A stretch of 64,000 bases of DNA from Haemophilus pittmaniae (GCF_900186995.1 NZ_LT906463.1:868001-932000), one strand, 5' to 3'. Shown: positions 8,248 through 17,373, counted from the stretch's first letter. Notes: generated by a model from the sequence alone, not told the origin. Numbers and translations are program-made.

Positions 8248-8997
8248 ATGAAGAAAAATCTCCTAAAGTTTGGCTTTAGTGTTCTTGCCGCATTTACCTT
8301 AGCTGCTTGTAGTAGCGGTGGTGGCAATGATGGTGATCCTGTACCGCAAGCCAATAATAATGCAGTACAAACGCAGACCCCGTCTAACCAGAACCAAACC
8401 GGTCAAGATAATACTAATCAACCATCTACTGCAGCTGCAGTAGCTTATACCACAAGCGGTAAAAAATTATCGACAAGCGGTTCGGGGATTAATAGTATTG
8501 TGGTTAATGGACAAACTTTACGTTTGGTTCATCCGAACCTTTATGCCGGTACCTGGCAAAACTTGAACGGCCAAAACGTTTGTTGTGGTAAGTTTAGCGA
8601 TGTGCGTGTAGGTGCGTCTAAGGTGAATGGTGAAGATGTTGTGTTCTACACCGGTAATGCTACTCAGTCTATGCCAAATAATGGTGTGGCAACCTATAAA
8701 GGCTATGCTGCTATTCGTGATGCATCTGGTTTGCATACAGCCTCCGCAGAAAATACCGCAGTATTTACCGCAGATTTTGCAGCGAAGAAACTAACAGGTT
8801 CCTTTACGGCGGATAGTAAAACGGTAAATGTTGATGCGGCAATTGATGGTAATGGATTCTCTGGCACGGCGAACTCAGCTCAATTAGGCCAAGGTAAAGC
8901 GGAAGGTAAATTCTATGGTAACAACGCCAAGGAATTAGGCGGTCTTGCACAGGGTAATGATAATTCTTGGAGTGCAGTCTTTGCGGCACAACAATAG
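8248..8997 (+). CDS. Surface lipoprotein, Slam (type XI secretion) cargo, TbpB/hemophilin-like barrel
   Basis: 249 residues from the ATG at 8248 (GAAGGGG ribosome binding site); an in-frame ATG 15 bases upstream is less likely. Lipoprotein signal with lipobox LAACSSGGG, cysteine at about residue 19, then a Gly/Asn/Gln-rich spacer (about 20-65). The C-terminal half has the hallmarks of the transferrin-binding-protein-B-like beta-barrel used by Slam cargo: NGFSGTANS followed by GKFYGNNAKELGG near the end. A conserved Cys-Cys pair lies in NVCCGKFSDVRVGA. The second gene downstream is a paralogue, and a Slam follows, so surface display through type XI secretion is likely. Relatives bind heme or transferrin; the ligand here is unknown. 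CRP and CpxR-type sites precede it. Confidence 0.85.
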   Translation: MKKNLLKFGFSVLAAFTLAACSSGGGNDGDPVPQANNNAVQTQTPSNQNQTGQDNTNQPSTAAAVAYTTSGKKLSTSGSGINSIVVNGQTLRLVHPNLYAGTWQNLNGQNVCCGKFSDVRVGASKVNGEDVVFYTGNATQSMPNNGVATYKGYAAIRDASGLHTASAENTAVFTADFAAKKLTGSFTADSKTVNVDAAIDGNGFSGTANSAQLGQGKAEGKFYGNNAKELGGLAQGNDNSWSAVFAAQQ

Positions 8998-9013
8998 AGC
9001 CTAATCACCTTTT

Positions 9014-9041
9014 AAAAAGCAAGCGTAATGCTTGCTTTTTT
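9014..9041 (+). terminator. Terminator after first cargo lipoprotein gene
   Basis: AAAAAGCAAGC / GCTTGCTTTTT with a 5-base loop. The same stem sequence recurs after the second cargo gene, so the duplicated unit included the terminator. Confidence 0.9.
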
Positions 9042-9345
9042 ATTGTGTAAATTCATTGAATGCTGCTGTCGGTCATTAATGCTGTTTATTGTTTAGTAGG
9101 TATGGGGTTTATGTATAGGTTTTTTATAAAACCTCGTAGTTCAATTTATTCCTTTGGTTTAAAAAATGTGAACTAGCTAGCATTATTGATAATAAATCAC
9201 CATTTTATGGCGAGATTTTATGCTGAACTGTTAATCTCCCTATAGGTCCTAGGGGAATCTTCTGTTAGAATCCGCCACTCAATTTTACGGGACCTCATCC
9301 CGATTTGCAGATTTTATAAATTTACAATTATACCTAGGATCCTCT
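9042..9345 (+). promoter_or_regulatory. Intergenic region with leader of second cargo gene
   Basis: AT-rich region of about 300 bp. From 9235 (CCCTA...TAGGGG hairpin) to 9343 it resembles the leader of the first cargo gene. ATTATTGATAATAAATC at about 9182-9198 is a partial (about 12 of 19) match to a Fur box and is only suggestive. No CRP site and no 10-bp TTTAC array is present, unlike the first copy. Confidence 0.4.
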
Positions 9346-10116
9346 ATGAAAAAATTAATCTTAAAATTTGGAATTACAGCCCTGACCGCATTTACGTTGG
9401 TTGCTTGTAGTAGCGGTGGTGGTAGCGATAGTGCACCTGCGCCGGCGGCACCACAAGCCAATAACAACGCAGCACAGAATCAACCCCAGCCAAATCCGGC
9501 TCAAAATAATCCGGTTCAATCAGTGCCAGCCGTGGCCTCTTATAGTTTATCTGGTGACAAATTATCGGTGACCGGTTCTGGTATTAATCGAATTACTGTT
9601 GAAGGGCAAGAATTAGATCTGACCTATGATGCGAATCCAGCCACTATTTGGAGCAGTAAAAGTGGCCTATCTTGCTGTAGTAAATTCACTGATGTGCGTG
9701 TCGGTGCTGGAAGAATTGGGGATTTAGTCAATTTTAAAGATGTCGTGTTCTATACCGGTAACGAAACTCAAACTATGCCGGAAAGCGGTGTTGTAACTTA
9801 TAACGGCTATGGATTGATTCATAGAGTGGCTGCTCCAGGATACACTACAGATGATGCTCAAGGCTATGCAACCTTTACTGCAGATTTTAATACTAAGAAG
9901 CTGACAGGTTCTTTTGGTAATGCAGATGTGGAATATGAAACCGTGAGTATCGATGCAGCAATTAGTGGCAATGGTTTCTCCGGTACAGCAAATTCTCCGC
10001 AGTTAGGTCAAGGTAAAACCGAAGGTAAATTCTATGGTGAGAATGCCAAAGAATTGGGCGGTGTTGTATTGGGTGATGATAAAACTTGGGCTGGTGCTTT
10101 CGCAGCGCAACAATAA
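9346..10116 (+). CDS. Second Slam-cargo surface lipoprotein, paralogue of the preceding gene
   Basis: 256 residues. Signal peptide with lipobox LVACSSGGG, then an Ala/Pro/Asn/Gln-rich spacer to about residue 65. The rest aligns end to end with the 8248-8997 product: LSCCSKFTDVRVGA, VVFYTGNETQTMPESGVVTYNGYG, then NGFSGTANSPQLGQGKTEGKFYG and ELGGVVLGDDKTW. The barrel C-terminus is the part recognised by Slam proteins in this family. Small insertions near residues 125 and 165 distinguish it from its sister. AGGAT ribosome binding site. It lies 71 bp ahead of the Slam gene with a terminator between. Ligand unknown; heme or transferrin binding is known for relatives. Confidence 0.85.
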   Translation: MKKLILKFGITALTAFTLVACSSGGGSDSAPAPAAPQANNNAAQNQPQPNPAQNNPVQSVPAVASYSLSGDKLSVTGSGINRITVEGQELDLTYDANPATIWSSKSGLSCCSKFTDVRVGAGRIGDLVNFKDVVFYTGNETQTMPESGVVTYNGYGLIHRVAAPGYTTDDAQGYATFTADFNTKKLTGSFGNADVEYETVSIDAAISGNGFSGTANSPQLGQGKTEGKFYGENAKELGGVVLGDDKTWAGAFAAQQ

Positions 10117-10133
10117 ACACCTCCGTTCTATCG

Positions 10134-10160
10134 AAAAAGCAAGCATCGGCTTGCTTTTTT
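10134..10160 (+). terminator. Terminator after second cargo gene
   Basis: AAAAAGCAAGC / GCTTGCTTTTT with loop ATCG, the same stem as after the first cargo gene. It stands 27 bp before the Slam start, so Slam expression would depend on read-through or its own promoter. Confidence 0.9.
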
Positions 10161-10187
10161 ATTCTGTAAGTTTATCGGGGTAATCTC

Positions 10188-11621
10188 ATGAAGTTGAATG
10201 CATTAATGTGTTGTTTACTAGCAATACTATCCACACCTCTGGTTCAGGCTGAAGTTGCACAGTCAAAGAATGATAGTTTAGATGAGCGTTTGTCCATTGC
10301 TCGGCCGTCTCAGCCTCAATCCCTTTCACAAGCAGCGCAAAAAACATCAGGCCAAACTCTCAATCTCAGCAAGCAGGAACTGGCAAATCGCCCAGATCTT
10401 ATTGTGCGGGCATTGATTCCGGCGGTGTTAGAAAATAACGCTAATGCGGTGAAATTGCTCCTGCCGTTGTATCAAAATGTGCCGCAGCAGGATCCATTTT
10501 TATTGCAATGGGCACAAGCTATTGATGCCCGTGAGCAAGGGCAATATGAGCTGGCGATTCGTCATTATCGTCGTCTGTTTGCCCAAGCACCGGAAAATTT
10601 GGCAATTCGTTATCAATTGGCGCAAGCTTTGTTTTTAAATAATGATAATGAAGCGGCTCAGGATCAATTCCAAAAATTACGAGCTACTCAGCAAGATCCT
10701 GAAAACTTGCGATTGTTTGATGCTTATTTGAATGCGCTCAATCAACGTGATCGTTGGAAGATTTCCGGCGGGCTTTCATTTCTCAATGAAAGTAATATAA
10801 ATAATGCACCGAAGGCGGGAACCCGTATTGGTAACTGGCAGGCATGGGAGCGGGAAAGCGCAAGGGGATTATCTTATTCTCTCAATGTTGAGAAAAAATG
10901 GTCACTGGCTAATCATTTGTTTAGCAAAGTACTGTTGGAAGGCAATGGTAAATATTATTGGGATAACAAAAAGTATAATGAATTTACAGCCCGAGTTGGT
11001 GTCGGCTTAGGTTATCAAAATGCCCGGACAGAATTTTCCGCGATTCCCTTTACGGAGCGTCGTTGGTATGCTGGCGGCTCAAGAGGCAGTAAGTCATTAA
11101 AACGTTATTCCCAAAATAGTGGGTTACGCCTAGAACTGAATCATTGGCTCAATCCGCAATGGCAATATGCCGGCGCATTGGAATATGGTGAACAGCGTTA
11201 CGTTACTCGCAAGCACCTCAATGGTAACAATTATCTCTGGTCAAATACGCTGATTTATTATCCCCAAAATGGTCAGTATTGGTTTGCGGGTGTGGATTAT
11301 AGTCGGGAAAATACTCGTGATGCGGATAACGCCTACCAACGTAAAAATGTGCGTTTGGGGTGGGGGCAGGAATGGTCTTGGGGAATTTCTACTCGCGTGT
11401 CCTTAGGCTATGCGAGACGAACCTACAAAGGTGCCGATCTTTTCCAAATTCGTCAGAAAAATAACGAGTACAGCGGCGCTTTCAGTATTTGGCACCGCGA
11501 TCTCTATTTTGGGGGAATCACCCCTCGGTTAACTTGGGCATATCAAAAAATCGATAGTAATCATCCGTTTTATAGTTATGACAAAAATCGGATTTACTTA
11601 GAAATGAGCAAAACCTTCTAA
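10188..11621 (+). CDS. Slam family outer-membrane protein (DUF560), type XI secretion translocon
   Basis: 477 residues. A signal peptide ends at about VQA-E (residue 22). Residues about 80-190 form TPR-like helices (AREQGQYELAIRHYRRLFAQAPENLAIRYQLAQALF). From about 195 to the end is a beta-barrel of alternating aromatic strands ending in a terminal Phe (MSKTF), as in outer-membrane barrels. This two-domain plan is that of Slam/NilB proteins, which move folded lipoproteins or hemophores across the outer membrane. Both upstream genes encode cargo-type lipoproteins, so this is a self-contained secretion locus. A terminator follows. Confidence 0.9.
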   Translation: MKLNALMCCLLAILSTPLVQAEVAQSKNDSLDERLSIARPSQPQSLSQAAQKTSGQTLNLSKQELANRPDLIVRALIPAVLENNANAVKLLLPLYQNVPQQDPFLLQWAQAIDAREQGQYELAIRHYRRLFAQAPENLAIRYQLAQALFLNNDNEAAQDQFQKLRATQQDPENLRLFDAYLNALNQRDRWKISGGLSFLNESNINNAPKAGTRIGNWQAWERESARGLSYSLNVEKKWSLANHLFSKVLLEGNGKYYWDNKKYNEFTARVGVGLGYQNARTEFSAIPFTERRWYAGGSRGSKSLKRYSQNSGLRLELNHWLNPQWQYAGALEYGEQRYVTRKHLNGNNYLWSNTLIYYPQNGQYWFAGVDYSRENTRDADNAYQRKNVRLGWGQEWSWGISTRVSLGYARRTYKGADLFQIRQKNNEYSGAFSIWHRDLYFGGITPRLTWAYQKIDSNHPFYSYDKNRIYLEMSKTF

Positions 11622-11637
11622 TCCTCTAATCCTCAAT

Positions 11638-11667
11638 ACGGGCGGCTTTAGCCGTCCGTGCTTTTTC
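11638..11667 (+). terminator. Slam gene terminator
   Basis: ACGGGCGGCT / AGCCGTCCGT (one G-T pair) followed by GCTTTTTC. Confidence 0.8.
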
Positions 11668-11728
11668 AAACGCCCCCTCGATTTTAAAAGTTTCTCTAAA
11701 AATACAATGTAACTAATTGATTTTATTA
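11668..11728 (-). repeat. Dispersed intergenic element, copy 3
   Basis: Starts AAACGCCCCCTCGA and ends TTGATTTTATTA, the reverse orientation. It abuts the Slam terminator. Confidence 0.9.
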
Positions 11729-11862
11729 GGGTTGTGTTTGAAATCGAAAAATCCTCAGATTTTGTCGTTGTTGTAGCTGAAAAAAGTCTGGTCAACGCAT
11801 TGCATTTAGCACCTCCATCGCGCAGAATATTTGCCTTTCGATAAATGCCTTGGAGGGATCAA

Positions 11863-12132
11863 ATGACATTATCGCAACGCTATCGCCAAGCGGCGAAGGA
11901 AGCCCGTTGGGCGTTGGGATTAAGTTTGTTATATGTGATTGGTTGGTGTGTATGCGCCTATTTGCCAAAGGGGACTGCCGGACCGTTGGGATTCCCGCTG
12001 TGGTTTGAGCTTTCCTGCATTTATCTGCCGATTTTATTTATTGTGTTGGCGTATTGGATTTTACGCATTGTTTATCAGGATATTTCCCTGGAGATTCCCA
12101 CACAGACAGATGAGTCGGAGGATAAACAATGA
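11863..12132 (+). CDS. yhdT: YhdT family small membrane protein (DUF997)
   Basis: 89 residues from the ATG at 11863, chosen because GGAGGG lies 8 bases upstream; an in-frame ATG 18 bases earlier precedes that site. Two transmembrane helices are visible (about 19-33 and 47-69). It is the usual partner gene of panF and overlaps it by ATGA, implying translational coupling. Its biochemical role is not established; context suggests an accessory of the pantothenate symporter. Confidence 0.85.
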   Translation: MTLSQRYRQAAKEARWALGLSLLYVIGWCVCAYLPKGTAGPLGFPLWFELSCIYLPILFIVLAYWILRIVYQDISLEIPTQTDESEDKQ

Positions 12133-13559
12133 ATTTAGGAATCATACTGCCATTGGTGATCTATTTGGTCTTTGTATTCGGTGTGGCACTTTATGCTTAT
12201 ATCAAACGTACCAAAGGCGATTTTTTAACCGAATATTATGTGGGGAATCGCTCAATGACCGGTTTTGTGTTGGCGATGACCACCGCCTCTACCTATGCTA
12301 GTGCCAGTTCTTTTGTGGGGGGGCCGGGAGCTGCCTATAAATACGGCTTAGGCTGGGTGTTATTGGCGATGATTCAAGTGCCAGCGGTGTGGCTGGCATT
12401 GGGTGCATTAGGGAAAAAATTTGCGTTATTGGCGCGTGAAACCAATGCGCTAACCCTCAATGATCTTTTTCTTTATCGTTATAAAAATAAATATTTAGTC
12501 TGGCTTTCCAGTGTAGCGTTATTGCTAGCATTTTTTGCCGCGATGACCGTGCAGTTTATTGGTGGAGCCCGTCTATTAGAAACCACAATAGGCATTTCAT
12601 ATACGCAGGCGCTATTGATTTTTGCCATTACCGTGGGCATCTATACCTTTATCGGTGGTTTCCGTGCAGTGGTTCTGACCGATACCATTCAAGGGACGAT
12701 GATGATTGTGGGCACGCTGATTTTGCTCGGGGGCACGATTTATGCCTTGGGTGGCGTCGATGCAGCGATGACTAAATTAACTCACATTGATCCGGCCTTA
12801 GTCACGCCTTTCGGGCCCAATAATTTCTTAGATTTACCTTTTATGGCATCCTTTTGGGTGTTGGTCTGTTTTGGGGTTATTGGTTTACCACATACGGCGG
12901 TGCGCTGTATGGCATTTAAGGATAGTAAGGCGCTGCATAGCGGAATGCTGATCGGTACTGTGGTGTTGTCGATTATTATGTTCGGGATGACCTTATCAGG
13001 CGCCTTGGGACGGGCAATTCTGCCGGAATTAACAATTTCTGATCAGGTTATTCCAAGTTTGATGTTAACCGTGTTGCCACCGATTGTGGCCGGTATTTTC
13101 TTGGCAGCACCAATGTCGGCCATTATGTCGACGATTGATGCGCAATTGATTCAATCCTCATCAATTTTTGTCAAGGATTTGTATTTATCGGTGCGCCCAA
13201 AGGCAATTGAAAATGAAAAACGCATCAGTCGGATTTCGTCTTTAATTACCTTAGCCATTAGTGCACTTTTGGTGTGTGCTGCGCTTAATCCGCCGGATAT
13301 GATTATTTGGTTGAATTTATTTGCCTTTGGTGGTTTGGAAGCGGCTTTTCTATGGGTGATCGTATTAGGAATTTACTGGGATAAAGCGAATGCAACGGGC
13401 GCACTAAGTTCAATGGTTGTTGGACTCGGTAGTTATATTGCTTTAAGCCAATTTGGCATTAAATTGTTAGGCTTTAATGCGATTGTTCCGGCACTTATTT
13501 TGGGGTTGGCAGCCTTTTTAATTGGTAATCGATATGGAGCAGCAAAAAACGCAGATTAA
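12129..13559 (+). CDS. panF: Sodium/pantothenate symporter
   Basis: 476 residues with about 13 hydrophobic segments of the sodium:solute symporter (SSS) family, located in the inner membrane. It imports pantothenate for coenzyme A synthesis using the sodium gradient. SSS landmarks include FLTEYYVGNRSMTGFVLAMTT near the start, GGFRAVVLTDTIQG, and APMSAIMSTIDAQLIQSSS, which holds sodium-site serines/threonines. The start codon overlaps the yhdT stop. A DMT-family gene follows 11 bp later, probably in the same transcript. Confidence 0.95.
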   Translation: MNLGIILPLVIYLVFVFGVALYAYIKRTKGDFLTEYYVGNRSMTGFVLAMTTASTYASASSFVGGPGAAYKYGLGWVLLAMIQVPAVWLALGALGKKFALLARETNALTLNDLFLYRYKNKYLVWLSSVALLLAFFAAMTVQFIGGARLLETTIGISYTQALLIFAITVGIYTFIGGFRAVVLTDTIQGTMMIVGTLILLGGTIYALGGVDAAMTKLTHIDPALVTPFGPNNFLDLPFMASFWVLVCFGVIGLPHTAVRCMAFKDSKALHSGMLIGTVVLSIIMFGMTLSGALGRAILPELTISDQVIPSLMLTVLPPIVAGIFLAAPMSAIMSTIDAQLIQSSSIFVKDLYLSVRPKAIENEKRISRISSLITLAISALLVCAALNPPDMIIWLNLFAFGGLEAAFLWVIVLGIYWDKANATGALSSMVVGLGSYIALSQFGIKLLGFNAIVPALILGLAAFLIGNRYGAAKNAD

Positions 13560-13570
13560 ACGGAGGGAAT

Positions 13571-14440
13571 ATGATTTATCAAATTCTGGCCTTATTTATC
13601 TGGAGTAGTGCTTTCGTCGCCGCCAAGTTTGTATTCGCCATGCTGGATCCAGTATTGATGATTCAAGCTCGTTTGTTAATCGCCACTCTGATTGTGTTGC
13701 CTCTCTTTCTGCGGCGTTGGAAAGGCGTATCGGGCGAGATGCGTAAACAGTTGTGGTGGTTGGCTTTTTTAAATTATACGGCAACTTTTTTACTGCAATT
13801 TATTGGGCTCAAATATACCAGTGCCGCCAGTGCTAGCACGATGTTAGGACTAGAACCCTTATGTGTGATTTTTATTGGCCATTTATTTTTTCAGGATAAG
13901 GCCAAATGGTTCCATTGGTTGTGTGGCTTACTCGCTTTTATTGGCGTGGGTGTATTGATTATCGGTGGGCAAGATAATAGCGGACATAGTGAAATTAATG
14001 TATTCGGTTGCCTATTAGTGTTGGCGGCCAGTATTGTTTTTGCAGCTAGTTTGCGTTGGACGAAGAAGGTAATTGCGAGTGTCGGTACCGAAGCCTATAC
14101 CTCGATTACGATTATGCTGGGCACGATAGCAACGATCCCTTTTACTTTGTTACTCACAGAAAGTTGGCATATTGAATTTAATTGGTTGGGCTTTTTCGGC
14201 TTGCTATATCTTGGCATCGCTTGTAGCTGGTTTGCATTTTGGTTATGGAATAAGGGACTAAATTCCGTCGATGCAAAAATTTCCGGTATTTTGGTTGCAC
14301 TAGAACCAATTTTCGGTAGTTTATTGGCGGTGTTATTGCTTGGAGAACAACTTTCTTGGCTTTCCTCCCTTGGGATTGTACTGATTATTGCTTCTACTAT
14401 TGGCGCTAGTTTGCTGCCGAAGTTATTAAAAAAGAACTAA
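13571..14440 (+). CDS. EamA/DMT family transporter
   Basis: 289 residues with ten hydrophobic helices arranged as two EamA repeats (about 3-130 and 146-285). Members export or import small metabolites across the inner membrane; substrate cannot be predicted. The second repeat ends with the typical LEPIFGSLLAVLLLGEQLSWLS segment. CGGAGGGA ribosome binding site. It sits 11 bp behind panF, suggesting co-transcription. Confidence 0.9.
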   Translation: MIYQILALFIWSSAFVAAKFVFAMLDPVLMIQARLLIATLIVLPLFLRRWKGVSGEMRKQLWWLAFLNYTATFLLQFIGLKYTSAASASTMLGLEPLCVIFIGHLFFQDKAKWFHWLCGLLAFIGVGVLIIGGQDNSGHSEINVFGCLLVLAASIVFAASLRWTKKVIASVGTEAYTSITIMLGTIATIPFTLLLTESWHIEFNWLGFFGLLYLGIACSWFAFWLWNKGLNSVDAKISGILVALEPIFGSLLAVLLLGEQLSWLSSLGIVLIIASTIGASLLPKLLKKN

Positions 14441-14532
14441 GGATTCAAAACAATTTCAACGCTTTCGGGTTTAAACACCGCGGTGATTTTGGAATAATGT
14501 AAACAATTTATTAGATAAAAAAGGAAAAGAAT

Positions 14533-15414
14533 ATGGCGTGGGTTCAAATTCGAATCAACAGTACTAACGAACAGGCCGAGCAAATGAGCGATTTCCTAAC
14601 GGATATCGGTGCGGTGTCAGTGACTTTTATGGATAGTCAGGATACGCCAATTTTTGAACCTTTGCCGGGAGAAACCCGTTTGTGGGGTAATACCGATGTT
14701 ATCGCATTGTTTGATGCGGAAACCGATATGCAGGAAATCGTCGCACAATTGTCTGCAGAAGGACATTTAAATGCGCAAAGCGCCTATAAGATTGAACAAA
14801 TCGAAGATAAGGATTGGGAACGTGAATGGATGGATAATTTCCACCCAATGCAATTTGGTAAACGTTTATGGATTTGTCCAAGCTGGCGTGAAATTCCTGA
14901 TCCGCACGCAGTTAATGTGATGCTTGACCCAGGCCTCGCCTTTGGGACCGGCACCCACCCAACCACGGCGCTTTGTTTAGAATGGTTGGATGGATTAGAT
15001 TTGCAAGGCAAAACAGTCATTGATTTTGGTTGTGGTTCAGGAATTTTAGCAATTGCGGCATTAAAACTGGGGGCGAAACAGGCTATCGGTATTGATATCG
15101 ATCCTCAGGCAATTTTAGCCAGTCGTAATAATGCTGAACAGAACGGCGTAGCGGATCGTTTGCAGCTCTTTTTATCGGAGGATAAACCGACGGATTTACA
15201 AGCTGATGTGGTTGTAGCGAATATTTTGGCTGGCCCATTGAAAGAGCTTTATCCAATTATTTCCCAATTGGTTAAGCCGCAAGGTGATTTGGGATTATCC
15301 GGTATCTTAGAAAGCCAATCGGCATCGGTTTGCCAAGCTTATCAAGCGTCCTTTGATTTAGAACCGGTAGCAGTCCGTGAAGAATGGTGCCGCATTACCG
15401 GGCTAAAACGTTAA
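14533..15414 (+). CDS. prmA: Ribosomal protein L11 methyltransferase
   Basis: 293 residues, standard for PrmA, a class I SAM-dependent enzyme that trimethylates lysines and the N-terminus of L11. The N-terminal L11-recognition domain (1-60) is followed by a linker and the catalytic domain. [15 protein letters not shown] is near 137-151, motif [18 protein letters not shown] near 164-180, and ANILAGPL near 232-239 (the NPPY-equivalent). Ribosome binding site AAAAAGGAAAA. A strong terminator follows. Confidence 0.96.
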   Translation: MAWVQIRINSTNEQAEQMSDFLTDIGAVSVTFMDSQDTPIFEPLPGETRLWGNTDVIALFDAETDMQEIVAQLSAEGHLNAQSAYKIEQIEDKDWEREWMDNFHPMQFGKRLWICPSWREIPDPHAVNVMLDPGLAFGTGTHPTTALCLEWLDGLDLQGKTVIDFGCGSGILAIAALKLGAKQAIGIDIDPQAILASRNNAEQNGVADRLQLFLSEDKPTDLQADVVVANILAGPLKELYPIISQLVKPQGDLGLSGILESQSASVCQAYQASFDLEPVAVREEWCRITGLKR

Positions 15415-15433
15415 ACGCTTTTGATTTTTATAG

Positions 15434-15462
15434 AGCAATGTCTTGTGGACATTGCTTTTTTT
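15434..15462 (+). terminator. prmA terminator
   Basis: AGCAATGTC / GACATTGCT stem with a 5-base loop and TTTTTTT. Confidence 0.95.
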
Positions 15463-15555
15463 ATGCCAATTTTATAGCTAATAAAAATGGGTTAAAGAGG
15501 GGGTGAAAACGTATTTGTCAATCAAAAAAAGTGCATTTTTTAAACAAAATTTACT

Positions 15556-15590
15556 TTGCAAAGGTTGGCAAAGTGCGTATGATAACACCC
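15556..15590 (+). promoter_or_regulatory. dusB-fis promoter
   Basis: TTGCAA (15556-15561), 16-bp spacer, TATGAT (15578-15583), followed by AACACCCC near the expected start site. The C-rich stretch after the -10 is reminiscent of growth-rate-controlled fis promoters; control is an inference. Confidence 0.6.
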
Positions 15591-15644
15591 CTTGTCGACG
15601 GGCCAAGGCTTGTCGTAATTGGGTTCTCGGAGGTTTAGCTAACA

Positions 15645-16625
15645 ATGCGGATTGGTTCTTATGAATTAAAAAATCGCATTTTGCTGGCGCCTATGGCCGG
15701 AATCACCGATCAGCCGTTTCGCCGTTTATGCGCTCATTATGGTGCCGGTTTAACCTTTTCGGAAATGATGTCCGCCAACCCGCAAGTATGGCATACGGAA
15801 AAATCCAAACTCCGTTTAAGCCATAGCCGTGATGCCGGTTTAAATGCCGTGCAAATCGCCGGCGCTGATCCCTTGGAAATGGCTCAAGCAGCCGCGATCA
15901 ATGTGGAATATGGCGCACAGATCATCGACATCAACATGGGCTGTCCGGCCAAAAAGGTCAATCGTAAACTTGCCGGCTCTGCGCTTTTACAATTTCCCGA
16001 ATTAGTGGAGCAGATTTTAAAAGCGGTAGTGAGTGCCGTTGATGTACCGGTGACCTTAAAAATTCGTACCGGTTGGGATAAATCCCATCGCAATTGTGTG
16101 GATATCGCCAAGATTGCCGAGCAATCGGGAATTGCCGCGTTAACCATCCATGGGCGAACCCGGGCCTGTTTATTTGAGGGCGCTGCGGAATATCAAAGTA
16201 TTCGGGCAGTAAAACAGGCGGTAGGCATACCGATAATCGCTAACGGTGATATTGGTAGTGCTGAAAAAGCACAGCAGGTATTGGCCGAGACCAATGCCGA
16301 TGCAATTATGATCGGCCGTGCCGCATTGGGCAATCCCTGGCTATTTCGGTCAGTGGAAGGCTTAATTGAGCATGGCTCGAACGTCCAAATGCCGGACTTA
16401 CGTGAAAAATGCGCACAAATCTTGCAACATATAAGTGAACTTCATCGCTTTTATGGTTGCCAAAAAGGTTATCGTATTGCCCGTAAGCATGTGGCTTGGT
16501 ATTTACAGGGAATTCAACCTGATTCCGTTTTTAGACAGACTTTTAATGCCATCACTGAGCCGGCGGCTCAGTTGGCGGTATTGGAAGAGTTTTTAAATTC
16601 ACTTTTGGATAAAGAAAAATGTTAG
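15645..16625 (+). CDS. dusB: tRNA-dihydrouridine synthase B
   Basis: 326 residues. FMN-dependent TIM-barrel enzyme that reduces uridine in the tRNA D-loop. Signatures: [16 protein letters not shown] near 15-30, [10 protein letters not shown] near 96-105 with the catalytic cysteine, [12 protein letters not shown] near 167-178, [10 protein letters not shown] and [14 protein letters not shown]. First gene of a two-gene operon with fis, as in enterobacteria, and its 3' end overlaps the fis start by 7 bp. Confidence 0.97.
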   Translation: MRIGSYELKNRILLAPMAGITDQPFRRLCAHYGAGLTFSEMMSANPQVWHTEKSKLRLSHSRDAGLNAVQIAGADPLEMAQAAAINVEYGAQIIDINMGCPAKKVNRKLAGSALLQFPELVEQILKAVVSAVDVPVTLKIRTGWDKSHRNCVDIAKIAEQSGIAALTIHGRTRACLFEGAAEYQSIRAVKQAVGIPIIANGDIGSAEKAQQVLAETNADAIMIGRAALGNPWLFRSVEGLIEHGSNVQMPDLREKCAQILQHISELHRFYGCQKGYRIARKHVAWYLQGIQPDSVFRQTFNAITEPAAQLAVLEEFLNSLLDKEKC

Positions 16626-16918
16626 AACAACAACGTAGTCCGGCCGAGGCCTTAACGGTTTCGGTGTTAAACTCACAAGCACAAGTGACCAACAAGCCTT
16701 TGCGCGATTCGGTAAAACAAGCATTACGCAATTACCTTTCCCAATTGGATGGTCAAGATGTGAATGATCTCTATGAATTGGTTTTGGCGGAAGTTGAGCA
16801 CCCGATGTTGGATATGGTTATGCAATATACGCGCGGTAATCAAACCCGTGCAGCGAATATGTTAGGCATTAACCGTGGTACCTTACGTAAAAAATTGAAA
16901 AAATACGGTATGGGCTAA
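16619..16918 (+). CDS. fis: DNA-binding protein Fis
   Basis: 99 residues, the usual size. Fis is a nucleoid-associated dimer that bends DNA and activates rRNA and other growth genes. The C-terminal helix-turn-helix ([22 protein letters not shown], about 74-95) is almost identical to known Fis. The start codon lies inside the last codons of dusB, so translation is probably coupled. A strong terminator follows. Confidence 0.98.
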   Translation: MLEQQRSPAEALTVSVLNSQAQVTNKPLRDSVKQALRNYLSQLDGQDVNDLYELVLAEVEHPMLDMVMQYTRGNQTRAANMLGINRGTLRKKLKKYGMG

Positions 16919-16933
16919 TCGGAACAAACAGTC

Positions 16934-16958
16934 AAGCGGCATCATTGCCGCTTTTTTT
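16934..16958 (+). terminator. fis terminator
   Basis: AAGCGGCA / TGCCGCTT with loop TCAT and seven Ts. Confidence 0.95.
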
Positions 16959-16981
16959 ATATCTGAATCCTAACAACATAA

Positions 16982-17013
16982 AAGGCAGCGTTTAAAACGC
17001 TGCCTTGTTTTTT
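16982..17013. terminator. Bidirectional terminator between fis and the ABM gene
   Basis: AAGGCAGCGTTT / AAACGCTGCCTT inverted repeat with T-runs on both strands. It would stop the minus-strand amidohydrolase-ABM transcript. Confidence 0.85.
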
Positions 17014-17056
17014 GGAGTTTTTCTTAAAATAACCTGTAACTCATTGATTTTATTAT
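17013..17056 (-). repeat. Dispersed intergenic element, copy 4 (GGGGCGTTT end lost)
   Basis: Has the TTGATTTTATTATA end and the internal TTTTTCTTAAAATAACCTGTAACTC region, but where other copies carry AAACGCCCC this copy runs into the terminator hairpin. Confidence 0.75.
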
Positions 17057-17072
17057 AGGTTGTTAAAAAATC

Positions 17073-17357
17073 TTAAATCAGCTCAAGAACATTGATATCC
17101 AAGCCATTTTCCAGTAATGCGACTAATTGGGGCGCATGTTGTTGGAAAAATGGACTAGCCAAATGGGCGTCTAATGCCTGTTTATCGGCCCAACGTTCAA
17201 TAAAGCAATAATAACCCGGTTTATCGTTAACCGCACCACAGTCATAACTGATGCAGCCTGCGTGAGTTCTGCTTTCTTTAATAAATTGTTGGGCTAGTTC
17301 GATAAAGGCGGCTTGTTGGTCGGTTTTTACCAGACCGGTTGCATAAACACCAATCAT
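17073..17357 (-). CDS. ABM-domain protein (YgiN-like putative monooxygenase)
   Basis: 94 residues, the length of antibiotic-biosynthesis-monooxygenase (ABM) domain proteins, small ferredoxin-fold dimers that oxidise quinol-like or other small aromatic substrates without cofactor. Motifs: SRTHAGCISYDCG, YCFIERWADKQALDAHLASPFFQQH. GGAGGAG ribosome binding site. It lies 16 bp behind the amidohydrolase gene in the same direction and is probably co-transcribed. Substrate unknown. Confidence 0.8.
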   Translation of the reverse strand: MIGVYATGLVKTDQQAAFIELAQQFIKESRTHAGCISYDCGAVNDKPGYYCFIERWADKQALDAHLASPFFQQHAPQLVALLENGLDINVLELI

Positions 17358-17373
17358 TTTCTCCTCCTCTCAA

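Noticed and set aside
9182-9198. Fur box ahead of the second cargo lipoprotein gene
   Set aside because: About 12 of 19 matches, close to what AT-rich sequence gives by chance.
15475-15510. TAATAAAAATGGGTTAAAG with GGGGGTG nearby, resembling the dispersed element
   Set aside because: The core TAATAAAATCAAT is broken and the middle and right end do not align; probably chance in AT-rich sequence.
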